A stretch of DNA of 64,000 nt from Priestia megaterium (GCF_023824195.1 NZ_CP085442.1:4006001-4070000); one strand, 5' to 3'; shown: positions 8,906 to 17,872, counted from the first letter of the stretch. Numbers and translations are program-made. Notes: a model not told the origin generated them from the letters alone.

Positions 8906-8934
8906 AATATACTCCCGTACAAATGGTTTGTAAA
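8906..8934 (-). promoter_or_regulatory. kimA leader promoter
   Basis: On the minus strand TTTACA (8929-8934) and TATATT (8906-8911) are 17 bases apart, about 70 bases before the riboswitch. Confidence 0.65.
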
Positions 8935-8990
8935 GCATTATTTTACGTAAACCATAAAATAGTGCTTAAGGCGCTTTTAACAGAAAAACA

Positions 8991-9024
8991 AAAGGCCTTC
9001 TGCCCGCTTACAGAAGACCTTTTT
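8991..9024 (-). terminator. Amidase gene terminator
   Basis: AAAGG-CTTCTG pairs with CAGAAG-CCTTT (one internal mismatch) around CCCGCTTA, with the U tract on the minus strand. Confidence 0.75.
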
Positions 9025-9027
9025 GCT

Positions 9028-10074
9028 TTAACTTTTTGCTTTTAAAACGGCTGCTAGCTTGTTTTTCGTTTGAGGACCATAAATGCCATCTACATCATAA
9101 GGAAGATACACAAGCTGAAAACGTCTTATTGCATCTTTCGTTTGAACTCCATATATTCCGTCTACTGACCCTACTTTAAAATTCACCGCATTTAATGCTC
9201 TTTGAAGCTGCTTCACAGCTTCTCCAGAATCACCTTGTTTTAAAATCCCATTTGGAAGTGGATATTGTTCCGAAGGTGGAGTAGGTGGCGGTGTTGGAGA
9301 TGGGTTTGGTGAAGTCCCTGAAGGAATAACAATTGTTTTTCCAACCTGTAGTGTTAAAGGATCAGAAAGCCCTGTATTCGCTTCTTGAAGCGCTTGTACT
9401 GTTATGCCGTACTTCTGTGCAATACTGTACAGCGTATCTCCTTGCTTGATCGTATACGTTTTTGTACCGGGTTCAGAAGGTGATGGATTTGGTGTTGGTG
9501 TTGGAGATGGGTTTGGAACTGCACGACGAGGTAAATTCAAATATACGGCAATTCCTTTTGCATACGATTCACCCATACTTTTTAAAAAAGCTTCATTTTG
9601 GAGAAGTGCTGCATCTGTGCGGTTATCAATAAAGGCTATTTCAGTGAGTACTGCGGGCATATTTGTTAAGCGAAGCACCGCATAATTGGCTGATTTTCGA
9701 CCGCGATTCGGATGATTATACGACAGCAGCGTTGGCTGTACTTGGCCGTGGACAATTGATTGAAACGTTTTACTGGCATTGCTAGCGCTTCTATAAACAT
9801 AATCTTCATATCCTGTTCCTCCACCGGCATTTACGTGAATAGACATAAATGCATCTGCTCCCCATGAATTAGCTTGAGAAGCGCGCTGAGATAACGATAA
9901 AAAAGTATCTGTGGTACGAGTGGTTTTAATCGTAAAGTCACTGTACGTGCTATTTAAATAGCTTATTAAATATTGTTGAATTTTTAAAACTAAGTTTTTT
10001 TCATATAGTCCGTTCGCTCCGACTGCTCCTGCATCTGCCCCACCATGTCCTGCGTCAAGATAGATTTTTTTCAT
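9028..10074 (-). CDS. N-acetylmuramoyl-L-alanine amidase with LysM and PG-binding domains
   Basis: This 348-residue peptidoglycan hydrolase has an Amidase_3 domain at residues 1-180 with zinc ligands in DAGHGG (His9), Glu25 (GLYEKN), SIHVNA (His79) and the catalytic TEIAF. A Pro/Ser/Thr linker follows, then a LysM domain (YTIKQGDTLYSIAQKYGI, about 210-255), a second proline-rich linker, and a C-terminal PG_binding_1 domain (about 275-345). It cuts the MurNAc-L-Ala bond. There is no signal peptide: the catalytic domain begins at residue 3. This fits mother-cell lysis amidases such as CwlC, or phage endolysins, rather than a Sec-exported autolysin. No phage genes flank it. It stands alone between two terminators. 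Confidence 0.9.
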   Translation of the reverse strand: MKKIYLDAGHGGADAGAVGANGLYEKNLVLKIQQYLISYLNSTYSDFTIKTTRTTDTFLSLSQRASQANSWGADAFMSIHVNAGGGTGYEDYVYRSASNASKTFQSIVHGQVQPTLLSYNHPNRGRKSANYAVLRLTNMPAVLTEIAFIDNRTDAALLQNEAFLKSMGESYAKGIAVYLNLPRRAVPNPSPTPTPNPSPSEPGTKTYTIKQGDTLYSIAQKYGITVQALQEANTGLSDPLTLQVGKTIVIPSGTSPNPSPTPPPTPPSEQYPLPNGILKQGDSGEAVKQLQRALNAVNFKVGSVDGIYGVQTKDAIRRFQLVYLPYDVDGIYGPQTKNKLAAVLKAKS

Positions 10075-10156
10075 ATTACTTGTCCCTCCTTATTGTTAAC
10101 ATATGCATGAGGGCAAAAAGTGCTACGTATACTAGCCTACTAGATGAAAAATTACT

Positions 10157-10482
10157 AAAAAAGGAGATTGAGCCATAACGAAATCACTCCAATCTAAAAA
10201 CGAACAAATGGGATAAATGCTCTAGTATGGATTGCTTGTGACATCGCTGTTAATTTCCGTGCAAGGCTTCGCTTTCCGCGGGCGGCCGGTGAGCCTCCTC
10301 GTCGCTTACGCTCCTGCGGGGTCTCACCTATTCCGCTTTTTCCGCAGGAGTCTTCGCCTTGCCCTCCAATCAACAGCTAGAAGCAACTAAATAGATGAAA
10401 TCTATGTTCACCCTACCAATAAAAAATCCGAACGATTCATCGTTCGGATCTTCCTCCACCTAACACTTTTGATCCAGCCTCT
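10157..10482. repeat. Dispersed structured repeat, copy A (MITE-like)
   Basis: This block of about 326 bp recurs at 28151-28502. A GC-rich core (10246-10377) is bounded by GCTGTT and AACAGC and contains nested inverted repeats: GCAAGGC/GCCTTGC, GGTGAG/CTCACC and CTCCTGCGG/CCGCAGGAG. AT-rich flanks share ACGAACAAATGGGATAAA on the left and a hairpin plus CAGCCTCT on the right. The ends are weakly inverted (AAGGAGATTGAG versus AGAGGCTGG). No open reading frame fills it. I recall similar GC-rich blocks in other Bacillaceae genomes but cannot check copy number. Its origin (MITE or structured RNA) is inference. Confidence 0.75.
10421..10450 (-). terminator. Terminator hairpin inside repeat copy A
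   Basis: ATCCGAACGA and TCGTTCGGAT form a perfect 10-bp stem around TTCA, with a U tract on the minus strand. It can end transcription of the small ORF at 10539-10640. Confidence 0.75.
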
Positions 10483-10538
10483 ATTCTGGTTGATTAAAGT
10501 ATCGATCGGGAGGGGTCTATTATTTATAACGTTAGGAC

Positions 10539-10640
10539 CTATTTAAAAAGCAGAACGCCTATAACAATGAGAATAATCCAAATTGGAATGCTTATCAATA
10601 TCCCTATCACTAAACCTTTAAAAAAATTTCCTTCTTTCAT
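10539..10640 (-). CDS. 33-residue single-helix membrane peptide
   Basis: An ATG at 10640 opens a 33-codon frame: a short charged start (MKEGNFFKG) and then about 20 hydrophobic residues (LVIGILISIPIWIILIVIGV) ending LLFK. A ribosome binding site GAGAGGAA lies about 8 bases upstream. The composition is that of a small membrane-inserted peptide, of the kind found as sporulation, toxin or regulatory micropeptides in Bacillus. I do not recognise the family. The terminator within repeat copy A lies about 90 bases downstream. Confidence 0.55.
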   Translation of the reverse strand: MKEGNFFKGLVIGILISIPIWIILIVIGVLLFK

Positions 10641-10850
10641 TTTATTACATTCCTCTCCAACAGTATTTTCTAACGATACTATGATTGGCTGAAAATTCTC
10701 TGAAGTTATACTGAAATACAGTGCAGAGTGAACACATAAACAATCTCACTATCTGTTATACACTACTTTTACTTATAGATTCAATGAGACAAAAAGCTTA
10801 TCCTTTTTAATTCATGTAAATAAATTCTTTCTTGTATGTAACAAAACAAT

Positions 10851-10891
10851 AAAAAAAGCTCCCTGTAAATTGTACAACAGGCAGCTTTTTT
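10851..10891. terminator. Terminator-like hairpin, bidirectional
   Basis: AAAAAAGCT-CCTGT pairs with ACAGG-AGCTTTTTT across a loop, with A/T runs on both sides. No adjacent gene obviously needs it, since glnA has its own terminator. Confidence 0.65.
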
Positions 10892-10947
10892 ACAAACAAG
10901 CTATATATTCAATGTACGTATGCAGAGCGTCATTCATTTTGAAAAAC

Positions 10948-10986
10948 AAAAAAGTCCGAGAGAACGTATAAACGATCTCTCGGACT
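10948..10986 (-). terminator. glnA terminator
   Basis: AGTCCGAGAGA (10953-10963) pairs with TCTCTCGGACT (10976-10986), followed by a U run on the minus strand. Confidence 0.85.
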
Positions 10987-10994
10987 GTTAGAAA

Positions 10995-12329
10995 TTAATA
11001 TTGGCTCATGTATTGGTCACGTTCCCAAGGATGAACTTGTGTACGGAACATATCCCATTCGATTTCTTTCGCTTCAACGAAGTGCTCTGCTAAGTGTTCA
11101 CCTAGAGCAGAAACCATAACTTCGTTTGATTGGAAGCTATCTAAAGCTTGAGCTAATGTTGCAGGTAAATCTACGATACCTTCTTCAACACGCTCTTCTT
11201 TTGTCATTACATAGATATTACGATCGATAGGTTTTGGAGCTTCAAGGTTGTTCTTGATTCCATCTAAACCAGCTTTTAATAGAACAGCCATTGCTAAATA
11301 TGGGTTAGCAGCTGGGTCTACGCTACGTACCTCAACACGAGTTCCTACGCCGCGAGAAGCTGGGATACGAATTAATGGGCTACGGTTGCGAGCAGACCAT
11401 GCAACATAACAAGGAGCCTCATATCCAGGCACTAGACGCTTATAAGAGTTTACAGTAGGATTTGTTACTGCTGTAAAGCTGTGTGCGTGCTTGATGATAC
11501 CTGCGATAAATTGACGAGCAGTATCACTTAGCTCTAGATTACCGTTTTCATCATAAAATGCGTTTTGACCATCTTTAAATAATGAAACGTTACAGTGCAT
11601 ACCTGAACCATTCACACCAAATAATGGTTTTGGCATAAATGTAGCATGTAAGCCATGTTTACGTGCAATTGTTTTTACAACAAGTTTGAACGTTTGGATA
11701 TCATCACAAGCTTTTAATGCAGCAGCATATTTGAAGTCAATCTCATGTTGTCCAGGAGCTACCTCATGGTGAGATGCTTCAATTTCAAAGCCCATTTCTT
11801 CAAGCTCTAATACGATGTCACGACGGCAGTTTTCACCAAGATCAGTTGGCGCTAAGTCGAAGTAGCCACCTTTATCATTTAATTCTAATGTAGGTTCGCC
11901 TTTTTCGTCTAATTTGAATAAGAAGAACTCTGGCTCAGGTCCAAGGTTAAAATCAGTAAATCCTAACTCTTCCATCTCTTTTAACACACGTTTTAAGTTA
12001 TTGCGTGGATCGCCATCAAACGGAGTTCTATCTGCATTGTAGATGTCACAAATAAAACGTGCTACTTTACCTTTTTCAGATGTCCAAGGGAAAATAACAA
12101 ATGTATCAATATCCGGGAATAGGTACATATCTGATTCTTCAATACGTACAAACCCTTCAATAGAAGAACCGTCAAACATCATTTTGTTGTCTAACGCTTT
12201 TTCTAATTGACTTACTGGAATTTCAACGTTTTTAATTGTTCCTAAAATGTCAGTGAACTGAAGACGAATATACTTTACATTCTCTTCTTGAACTTTGCGG
12301 AAAATATCTTCTTTTGTGTACTTTGCCAT
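10995..12329 (-). CDS. glnA: Glutamine synthetase type I
   Basis: This is a full-length (444 aa) GSI-alpha enzyme that makes glutamine from glutamate, ammonium and ATP. The N-terminal beta-grasp segment covers about residues 15-100, including [20 protein letters not shown]. Arg62, important for feedback inhibition in B. subtilis, is conserved. The catalytic part has EPEFFLF, the glycine-rich NGSGMHCN segment, and the ATP-site NRSPLIRIP. In B. subtilis the feedback-inhibited enzyme also controls GlnR and TnrA by direct contact. It follows glnR by 83 bases and shares its promoter region with tandem GlnR sites. Confidence 0.98.
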   Translation of the reverse strand: MAKYTKEDIFRKVQEENVKYIRLQFTDILGTIKNVEIPVSQLEKALDNKMMFDGSSIEGFVRIEESDMYLFPDIDTFVIFPWTSEKGKVARFICDIYNADRTPFDGDPRNNLKRVLKEMEELGFTDFNLGPEPEFFLFKLDEKGEPTLELNDKGGYFDLAPTDLGENCRRDIVLELEEMGFEIEASHHEVAPGQHEIDFKYAAALKACDDIQTFKLVVKTIARKHGLHATFMPKPLFGVNGSGMHCNVSLFKDGQNAFYDENGNLELSDTARQFIAGIIKHAHSFTAVTNPTVNSYKRLVPGYEAPCYVAWSARNRSPLIRIPASRGVGTRVEVRSVDPAANPYLAMAVLLKAGLDGIKNNLEAPKPIDRNIYVMTKEERVEEGIVDLPATLAQALDSFQSNEVMVSALGEHLAEHFVEAKEIEWDMFRTQVHPWERDQYMSQY

Positions 12330-12412
12330 CGTGTGATCCTCCCCTAAATCTCTATATAATATTTATAATCTATACCCCTCATATACGAACGGCATAAATA
12401 TTGATAACTTTG

Positions 12413-12820
12413 TTAATGAAAGAACCTGGACATATCTCCTTGATTTAAAGTTGCTCGATTAAAACGGCCTGCTTGCATAAGTTCTGCACGAAGCATTTTT
12501 CGCAATTCATCGTCCGTTAATTCTGGCTTTGCTGTTTCTGCCACAACTTTTTCTTCTTGCTTATGCCCTTTTTGCTCCTTTTGAAGATGAAACAGCTGTT
12601 TTACACCTGCTAAGTTTACACCTTGTTCAATAAGATCACGGATTTCAAGCAGCTTATCAACATCGTTAAATGAGAATAGTCGTCGATTTCCCTCTGTTCT
12701 TACTGGTGCAACTAATTCATGTTCTTCATAGTAGCGAATTTGGCGAGCCGACAACTCAGTTAACTGCATCACAATTCCAATTGGGAAAAGTGGCGTATTT
12801 CTTCGAATGTTGTCACTCAT
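12413..12820 (-). CDS. glnR: GlnR, MerR-family nitrogen repressor
   Basis: This 135-residue regulator has an N-terminal MerR winged-helix domain ([36 protein letters not shown], about residues 20-60), a dimer helix, and the flexible C-terminal tail ending DMSRFFH that contacts glutamine synthetase. It represses glnRA when nitrogen is in excess. The two sites upstream match the GlnR/TnrA consensus. An AAGGAGGAAC-type RBS precedes the ATG. Confidence 0.97.
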   Translation of the reverse strand: MSDNIRRNTPLFPIGIVMQLTELSARQIRYYEEHELVAPVRTEGNRRLFSFNDVDKLLEIRDLIEQGVNLAGVKQLFHLQKEQKGHKQEEKVVAETAKPELTDDELRKMLRAELMQAGRFNRATLNQGDMSRFFH

Positions 12821-12850
12821 TTCAGTTCCTCCTTTGGATTAACTATTTAC

Positions 12851-12879
12851 ATTGTATGCTATGTTAGTTCACCTGTCAA
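12851..12879 (-). promoter_or_regulatory. glnRA sigma-A promoter
   Basis: On the minus strand TTGACA (12874-12879) and TACAAT (12851-12856) have a 17-base spacer. Confidence 0.8.
12862..12878. promoter_or_regulatory. GlnR/TnrA site 2, overlapping the -35
   Basis: TGACAGGTGAACTAACA (minus strand) matches TGTNA-N7-TNACA except at one base and covers the -35 and spacer. Confidence 0.6.
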
Positions 12880-12884
12880 CCGAA

Positions 12885-12901
12885 TGTTAGTAATTCTAAC
12901 A
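12885..12901. promoter_or_regulatory. GlnR/TnrA site 1
   Basis: TGTTAGTAATTCTAACA is a perfect TGTNA-N7-TNACA palindrome, 23 bases from site 2 and just upstream of the -35. Confidence 0.8.
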
Positions 12902-13010
12902 TAAATTTTTCTGAACATTTCTTCTATACAAATAAATAGCGCTTCGTTTATTTTTATAAGCCTATCTTTTCTTTCTTAACGGGGAGAAAATAGTCTTTCT
13001 ATCTTATATT

Positions 13011-14276
13011 TTATAAAAGTTCTTTCGTCAGCATTTGATCTACTGCCATGCATATTGCTACTTTTACGTGAGCATACGTTAACCCGCCCTGCACGTAAGC
13101 GACATAAGGAGGCCTGATAGGCCCATCTGCCGTCAGCTCGAGGCTTGCTCCTTGTATAAACGTTCCAGCTGCCATAATCACATCATCTTCGTACCCTGGC
13201 ATATAAGCAGGATAGGCCGTTACGTGTGAATTAATTGGCGAAGCGAATTGAATAGCCTGACAAAAAGAAACCATTTTATCACGGTCATCGAACTGCACGG
13301 ATTGAATTAAATCTGTTCGTTCACTGTCCCACTTCGGCTCGCTTTGCATCCCTAGCTCTTCGAACATAGCGGATGAGAAAACTGCTCCCTTTAATGCTTG
13401 ACCGACTACGTGCGGAGCCAAAAAGAAACCTTGATACATTTCTTGTAAGCTATACAGCGTCGCTCCAGCTTCTGCACCGATTCCAGGGGTTGTCATTCGG
13501 TATGAACAAGCTTCCACTAGGTCTTTTCTTCCTGCAATATAGCCACCGATTTTAGCAAGACCTCCACCAGGGTTCTTAATGAGCGACCCCGCCATCAAAT
13601 CTGCTCCTACATGCGTTGGCTCGATTGTTTCTACAAATTCACCGTAGCAGTTATCGACAAATACTATAACGTCAGGCTTAATACTCTTTACAAAAGAAAT
13701 CATTTCTTTTATTTGCGCGACTGTAAAAGAAGGACGAATGCCGTAACCTTTTGAGCGCTGAATGCCTATCATCTTTGTGTGCTCATGAATAGACGCTTTC
13801 ACTTCTTCAAAATCCACTTGACCTTGCGCTGTTAAATCTACTGATTTATAGCTAATATTATATTCTTTTAAAGAGCCTACACCGCTTCCTCGTATACCAA
13901 CGATTTCTTCAAGGGTGTCATAAGGCTTTCCAGTTATATATAATAGTTCATCTCCAGGACGCAGTACACCAAACAGCGAAATGCCAATTGCATGCGTACC
14001 TGAAATAATTTGCGGACGCACCAGGCAAGCTTCTGTTCCAAAAACGTCCGCATATACTTTCTCCAACGTATCGCGGCCTAGATCGTCATATCCATACCCC
14101 GTTGTCGGATTAAAATGAGAATCACTCACTCGATTTTGCTGAAAGCTTTGCAGCACCCGAAATTGATTTGCTTCAATGCGCTCGTCAATTTTCTCATGTA
14201 CGGGCTTAATTTGTTTTTCTACTTTTGCAGCAAGTTCCCGAATGCGTGCCCCGTTTTTTAACTGATCAAACATCAT
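13011..14276 (-). CDS. ynbB: YnbB, PLP-dependent methionine gamma-lyase-like protein
   Basis: This 421-residue fold-type I PLP enzyme belongs to the family once labelled aluminium resistance protein. The PLP lysine is likely in the GSLIKNPGGGLAKIGGY segment, and the aspartate that contacts the cofactor in VFVDNCYGEF. The true substrate is not established. I place the start at the ATG at 14276, not the upstream TTG, because GAGGAAC lies at a good distance and overlaps the hflX stop. The two genes are translationally close and co-transcribed, as in B. subtilis (ynbA-ynbB). Confidence 0.85.
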   Translation of the reverse strand: MMFDQLKNGARIRELAAKVEKQIKPVHEKIDERIEANQFRVLQSFQQNRVSDSHFNPTTGYGYDDLGRDTLEKVYADVFGTEACLVRPQIISGTHAIGISLFGVLRPGDELLYITGKPYDTLEEIVGIRGSGVGSLKEYNISYKSVDLTAQGQVDFEEVKASIHEHTKMIGIQRSKGYGIRPSFTVAQIKEMISFVKSIKPDVIVFVDNCYGEFVETIEPTHVGADLMAGSLIKNPGGGLAKIGGYIAGRKDLVEACSYRMTTPGIGAEAGATLYSLQEMYQGFFLAPHVVGQALKGAVFSSAMFEELGMQSEPKWDSERTDLIQSVQFDDRDKMVSFCQAIQFASPINSHVTAYPAYMPGYEDDVIMAAGTFIQGASLELTADGPIRPPYVAYVQGGLTYAHVKVAICMAVDQMLTKELL

Positions 14277-14287
14277 TTCTTTGTTCC

Positions 14288-15550
14288 TCAACTTTCTTCA
14301 AGCGTTTGTAGCTTTTTGTAAAGGGGATGCTCTTTTGCAATATACCCTTTGCACTGATACTTCTCAGTTTCTTCATTGAATTTTAACGACTCAAGAATAG
14401 AGACCGTTTTTAGTTCAGCGAGCATTTTTCCTTCATAAGCCGGCAGCAGCACATGAAAAAACGCCATTTCTTTTTTCATTTCTTCTTGAATTCTTTCCCC
14501 AAGCTTCACTAAATCAGTAGCTTTAAAAGCGCTCATTGATAACGATGTCGAAGCGGATGGGACAAATAGTTCATGTTGCATATCTTCTTTATTGTAAACT
14601 GTCAGCATCGGAATGTCCGTTACGTTCAGCTCTTCTAGTAAGCGATGCACTGTTTTTTCGTGGTTGTTGTAATCTGGATTAGATGAATCTACCACGTGCA
14701 GAACAAGATCAGCTTCGGTTACTTCTTCAAGTGTTGAACGGAACGCGGCTACTAACGTTGTTGGAAGATCTTGAATAAATCCAACCGTATCAGTTAACAG
14801 AGCCGTTAATCCTGACGGAAGCGTATACTGTCTTGTCGTTGGATCAAGAGTTGCAAACAGCTGATTTTCTTCAAAAATACCAGCTTCTGTTAAGCGGTTA
14901 AAGATCGTCGATTTACCAGCGTTCGTATAGCCCACAATCGCAATTTGATAGACATGATTACGCTTACGTCTTTCTCGATAACGTTCGCGGTGACTTACCA
15001 CTGTCTTTAACTGACGCTTAATTTCATCAATTTTGCGGCGAATATGTCTGCGGTCACTTTCAAGTTTCGTTTCACCAGGACCTCTTGTTCCAATTCCGCC
15101 TCCAAGACGTGACAAAGCGGTACCTTGTCCTACTAACCTAGGTAGCAGATAATTTAATTGAGCAAGTTCCACCTGCATTTTTCCTTCTCGCGTTTGAGCA
15201 CGCTGTGCGAAGATATCCAAAATCAGCTGCGTGCGGTCAATAATACGCGCAGATAACCCTGCCGACAAATTGCGGATTTGACTGGGTGACAATTCATCAT
15301 TAAATACAATTAAATCAGGATCTAACTCTTCTTCAAGAGCCACAAGTTCTTCTACTTTCCCTTTTCCAATATAAGTAGCTGGATGAATGCGATCGCGCTT
15401 TTGTGTTAACCTTACCAGCACTTCACCTTTTGCAGTCTCAGTTAAAGATGCTAGCTCATCCATTGAATATTCAAAACGTTCGTCATCGTCATGAAGCTGA
15501 CATCCGACTAAAATTACGCGTTCAAGTTCAGTATTCATTTCTGCTGTCAA
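14288..15550 (-). CDS. hflX: HflX, ribosome-associated GTPase
   Basis: This 420-residue GTPase has an N-terminal HflX domain (residues about 25-125, [15 protein letters not shown]), then the glycine-rich [15 protein letters not shown] linker and coiled helices. The G domain follows, with G1 [10 protein letters not shown]3 [10 protein letters not shown] and G4 VYNKED. HflX binds the 50S E site and splits stalled ribosomes under stress. It starts at TTG 15550 with the GGAAGGA RBS 8 bases away; an ATG 12 bases downstream is less well placed. It overlaps the ynbB ribosome binding site. Confidence 0.95.
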   Translation of the reverse strand: MTAEMNTELERVILVGCQLHDDDERFEYSMDELASLTETAKGEVLVRLTQKRDRIHPATYIGKGKVEELVALEEELDPDLIVFNDELSPSQIRNLSAGLSARIIDRTQLILDIFAQRAQTREGKMQVELAQLNYLLPRLVGQGTALSRLGGGIGTRGPGETKLESDRRHIRRKIDEIKRQLKTVVSHRERYRERRKRNHVYQIAIVGYTNAGKSTIFNRLTEAGIFEENQLFATLDPTTRQYTLPSGLTALLTDTVGFIQDLPTTLVAAFRSTLEEVTEADLVLHVVDSSNPDYNNHEKTVHRLLEELNVTDIPMLTVYNKEDMQHELFVPSASTSLSMSAFKATDLVKLGERIQEEMKKEMAFFHVLLPAYEGKMLAELKTVSILESLKFNEETEKYQCKGYIAKEHPLYKKLQTLEES

Positions 15551-15704
15551 AGATTTTTCCTTCCCTTACTATTAAATTGACAAATCATTCATATCATATC
15601 AAAAAAATGTCCATTTCTCCATCTTTGCAAAAGAGACAGAATACATTGTCTTTTACTAGTTTAACACCCTTTTTAAAATCTATAAAACGATGATTAAAAA
15701 AACA

Positions 15705-15733
15705 TTGAAATATCACGAAATTCTGTATACAAT
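15705..15733 (+). promoter_or_regulatory. Promoter for the UPF0126 gene
   Basis: TTGAAA and TACAAT are 17 bases apart. The implied leader of about 90 bases holds a small hairpin (AATCAGG/CCTGATT, 15763-15779). Confidence 0.55.
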
Positions 15734-15827
15734 TTGAATTGATTTACTTATCGAAATTTGAATCAGGCTACCTGATTTTAAAATAATAGTCGCTACTTGG
15801 TGAAAACAGAATAAAGGGGATAGCATC

Positions 15828-16439
15828 ATGACTTGGGACGTACTTAGCATTATTGGAACGATTGCCTTTGCAATCAGCGGAGCTTTCATTGCCATGGAAG
15901 AGGAATATGATATTTTAGGTGTTTACATACTGGGAATCGTAACGGCTTTTGGCGGAGGAGCCATTCGAAACCTGCTTATCGGTGTACCGGTGTCTGCCCT
16001 TTGGGAACAAGGACTCTTTTTTCAGATTGCTTTATTATCTATCACTGCCACTTTTTTATTTCCAAACAATATCTTAAAACATTGGAAGCGATGGGGAAAC
16101 TTTTCAGACGCCATTGGCCTTGCAGCATTCGCGATTCAAGGAGCGCTTTATGCCACTCATATGAACCATCCGCTTAGCGCGGTTATTGTAGCTGCGGTCT
16201 TAACAGGAAGCGGCGGGGGTATTATTCGAGATTTATTAGCACGTCGAAAGCCTACTGTTCTTAAAGATGAAATTTATGCGGTATGGGCGATTATCGCAGG
16301 ATTTAGCGTAGGACTGCATATTACAAACACGCCTGTAGAACTTTATACGTTATTTATCTTACTTGTAGGTCTTCGGATGTGTTCATATATTTACAAATGG
16401 CGCCTGCCGATCAAAACGATTCGACAACCAAATATGTAG
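15828..16439 (+). CDS. UPF0126 (TRIC-like) membrane protein
   Basis: This 203-residue protein has about seven hydrophobic helices with the repeated glycine-rich motifs GIVTAFGGGAIRNLLIG and LTGSGGGIIRDLL, typical of the UPF0126/TRIC family. Bacterial homologues form trimeric channels and are linked to cation or glycine transport; the substrate here is unknown. The RBS AAAGGGGAT precedes the ATG. It is the only plus-strand gene in a long minus-strand block and is convergent with spoVK, sharing one terminator. Confidence 0.85.
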   Translation: MTWDVLSIIGTIAFAISGAFIAMEEEYDILGVYILGIVTAFGGGAIRNLLIGVPVSALWEQGLFFQIALLSITATFLFPNNILKHWKRWGNFSDAIGLAAFAIQGALYATHMNHPLSAVIVAAVLTGSGGGIIRDLLARRKPTVLKDEIYAVWAIIAGFSVGLHITNTPVELYTLFILLVGLRMCSYIYKWRLPIKTIRQPNM

Positions 16440-16440
16440 A

Positions 16441-16472
16441 AAAAAAGCCTTTCGTGACGAAAGGCTTTTTTT
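16441..16472. terminator. Bidirectional terminator
   Basis: AAAAAAGCCTTTCG and CGAAAGGCTTTTTT form a 14-bp stem around TGA, between convergent genes. Confidence 0.9.
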
Positions 16473-17410
16473 TACAGCTGAATATCGCTTGACGTTAAAG
16501 TGAGAAGCTCATTGCGCTCATAGCTTTCTTCTTCTAAAAGCCTCATGGATTGAGTACGTATGGAACGTTCGATAATGTTTCGTACATATCTACCGTTACT
16601 AAAATCCCTAGGCGTCTGATTGTACTTCACGTCCATGAAATGATCTTTTAGCTTTTTATAGGCCTCTGTACTAAACTGATACTGCCTATCATTCATCATG
16701 TGACCCGCAATGTCCATCAGTTCATTCACATCATAATCCGGAAAATCAAAAATAAACGGAAACCTAGAGCGCAGTCCTGGATTAAGACTTAAGAAATTTT
16801 CCATTTCTCTTGGATAACCAGCTAAAATCAATACAAACTTATCATTTGAATCTTCCATATGTTTGACCAATGTATCAATCGCTTCTTTTCCAAAATCTTT
16901 TTCTCCCCCTCTTGCAAGAGAATAAGCCTCATCGATAAATAAAATACCTCCAAGCGCTTTTTTTACAAGATCTCTCGTTTTCTGAGCGGTATGACCAATG
17001 TATTCTCCAACTAAATCTGCCCGCTCTGCTTCAATTAAATGTCCTTTAGACAAGATGTTCATATTCAAAAATAATTTACCTAGCAGGCGGGCTACCGTCG
17101 TTTTCCCTGTTCCTGGATTCCCTTTAAACATCATATGCAGCGCCTGCTTTCCCGCTTTTAAGCCCTGTTCCTCTCTTTTTTTGTTAATATATAACCACGC
17201 ATATATTTCTTTTATCATTTTTTTCAATTCTTCCATTCCAACCAGTCCGCTCATTTCTCGTTCAATTTCCCGAAGCGGCTCATGATTTATCACAGCTTTT
17301 TTGGCAGGACGCGGAATTGATGTCGTATACGATTTTTCCTTTTTTGTTTCATTATTTAAAATGATATTAATTTGCCCATTATTTTTAAGAGTTATCGGCT
17401 GCTCCACCAT
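16472..17410 (-). CDS. spoVK: SpoVK, AAA+ ATPase of spore maturation
   Basis: This 312-residue AAA+ ATPase of the CbxX/CfqX type is required for stage V of sporulation. It has Walker A GNPGTGKTT (about residue 95), Walker B GGILFIDEA, and an arginine finger region LRSRFPF. The N-terminal KNNGQINIIL matches my recollection of B. subtilis SpoVK. That match places the start at the ATG at 17410 with AGAGGTGA just upstream; an ATG at 17428 is also in frame. Expression in the mother cell under sigma-E is expected, but I could not identify a clear sigma-E promoter. Confidence 0.93.
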   Translation of the reverse strand: MVEQPITLKNNGQINIILNNETKKEKSYTTSIPRPAKKAVINHEPLREIEREMSGLVGMEELKKMIKEIYAWLYINKKREEQGLKAGKQALHMMFKGNPGTGKTTVARLLGKLFLNMNILSKGHLIEAERADLVGEYIGHTAQKTRDLVKKALGGILFIDEAYSLARGGEKDFGKEAIDTLVKHMEDSNDKFVLILAGYPREMENFLSLNPGLRSRFPFIFDFPDYDVNELMDIAGHMMNDRQYQFSTEAYKKLKDHFMDVKYNQTPRDFSNGRYVRNIIERSIRTQSMRLLEEESYERNELLTLTSSDIQL

Positions 17411-17575
17411 GTTCACCTCTCGTTTCATCCCACTTCTCTGTATCGCATAGCTGCATGCGATGAACGATACGAAGACAATGATCTCTTATTACCGAAGAAA
17501 TAATCGTCTATTATAAGGTTTATGTTCGATGAGTAAAAACAATGTTAAGAAACTTTTTTAAGCCTTTATTTGCAT

Positions 17576-17604
17576 AAAAAAAGCATCCGATTATGCGGAT
17601 GCTT
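17576..17604 (-). terminator. hfq terminator
   Basis: AAGCATCCG pairs with CGGATGCTT around a 6-base loop; the U run is on the minus strand. Confidence 0.85.
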
Positions 17605-17615
17605 CTCTTTAATCT

Positions 17616-17840
17616 CTATTCAAGTTCTACTGTAATATTTTTATTTGGTACAAATGTCGAAATAGCATGTTTATAAATCAGCTGCTGTTTTCCTTCAGAT
17701 TCAATTAACACAGTAAAGTTATCAAATCCTTTAATTAGTCCTCTTAATTGAAAACCATTTAAAAGAAATACCGTCACATAGATATTTTCTTTACGTAATT
17801 GATTTAAAAATTGGTCTTGAATATTAACTGATTGTTTCAT
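17616..17840 (-). CDS. hfq: Hfq, RNA chaperone
   Basis: This 74-residue Sm-like protein forms a hexamer that binds A- and U-rich RNA. Sm1 is [28 protein letters not shown], and the Sm2 motif YKHAIST is conserved. The C-terminus is short, as in Gram-positive Hfq. It follows miaA by 32 bases, the common miaA-hfq arrangement, with a strong GAGGAGG ribosome binding site. Confidence 0.97.
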   Translation of the reverse strand: MKQSVNIQDQFLNQLRKENIYVTVFLLNGFQLRGLIKGFDNFTVLIESEGKQQLIYKHAISTFVPNKNITVELE

Positions 17841-17872
17841 TATTCGGCCTCCTCGTTTCTCTATCTGTTTAC

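Larger units (their letters stand above)
8533..9027. other. 495-base gene-free region upstream of kimA
   Basis: It is fully explained by the kimA promoter, the c-di-AMP riboswitch with its terminator, and the terminator of the amidase gene. I see no coding region here. Confidence 0.8.
10641..10994. other. Gene-free stretch upstream of the small ORF
   Basis: Apart from two terminators (10851-10891 and 10948-10986), I see only AT-rich sequence with no convincing gene or regulatory site. A 15-codon frame at 10890-10937 lacks a ribosome binding site. Confidence 0.6.

Noticed and set aside
10890..10937. 15-codon minus-strand frame (MNDALHTYIEYIACL) between two terminators
   Set aside because: No ribosome binding site, lies directly after the glnA terminator, and a 48-base frame is expected by chance.
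17441..17462. TCGCAT/ATGCGA inverted repeat upstream of spoVK
   Set aside because: Only 6-bp arms, no known operator match and no terminator tail.
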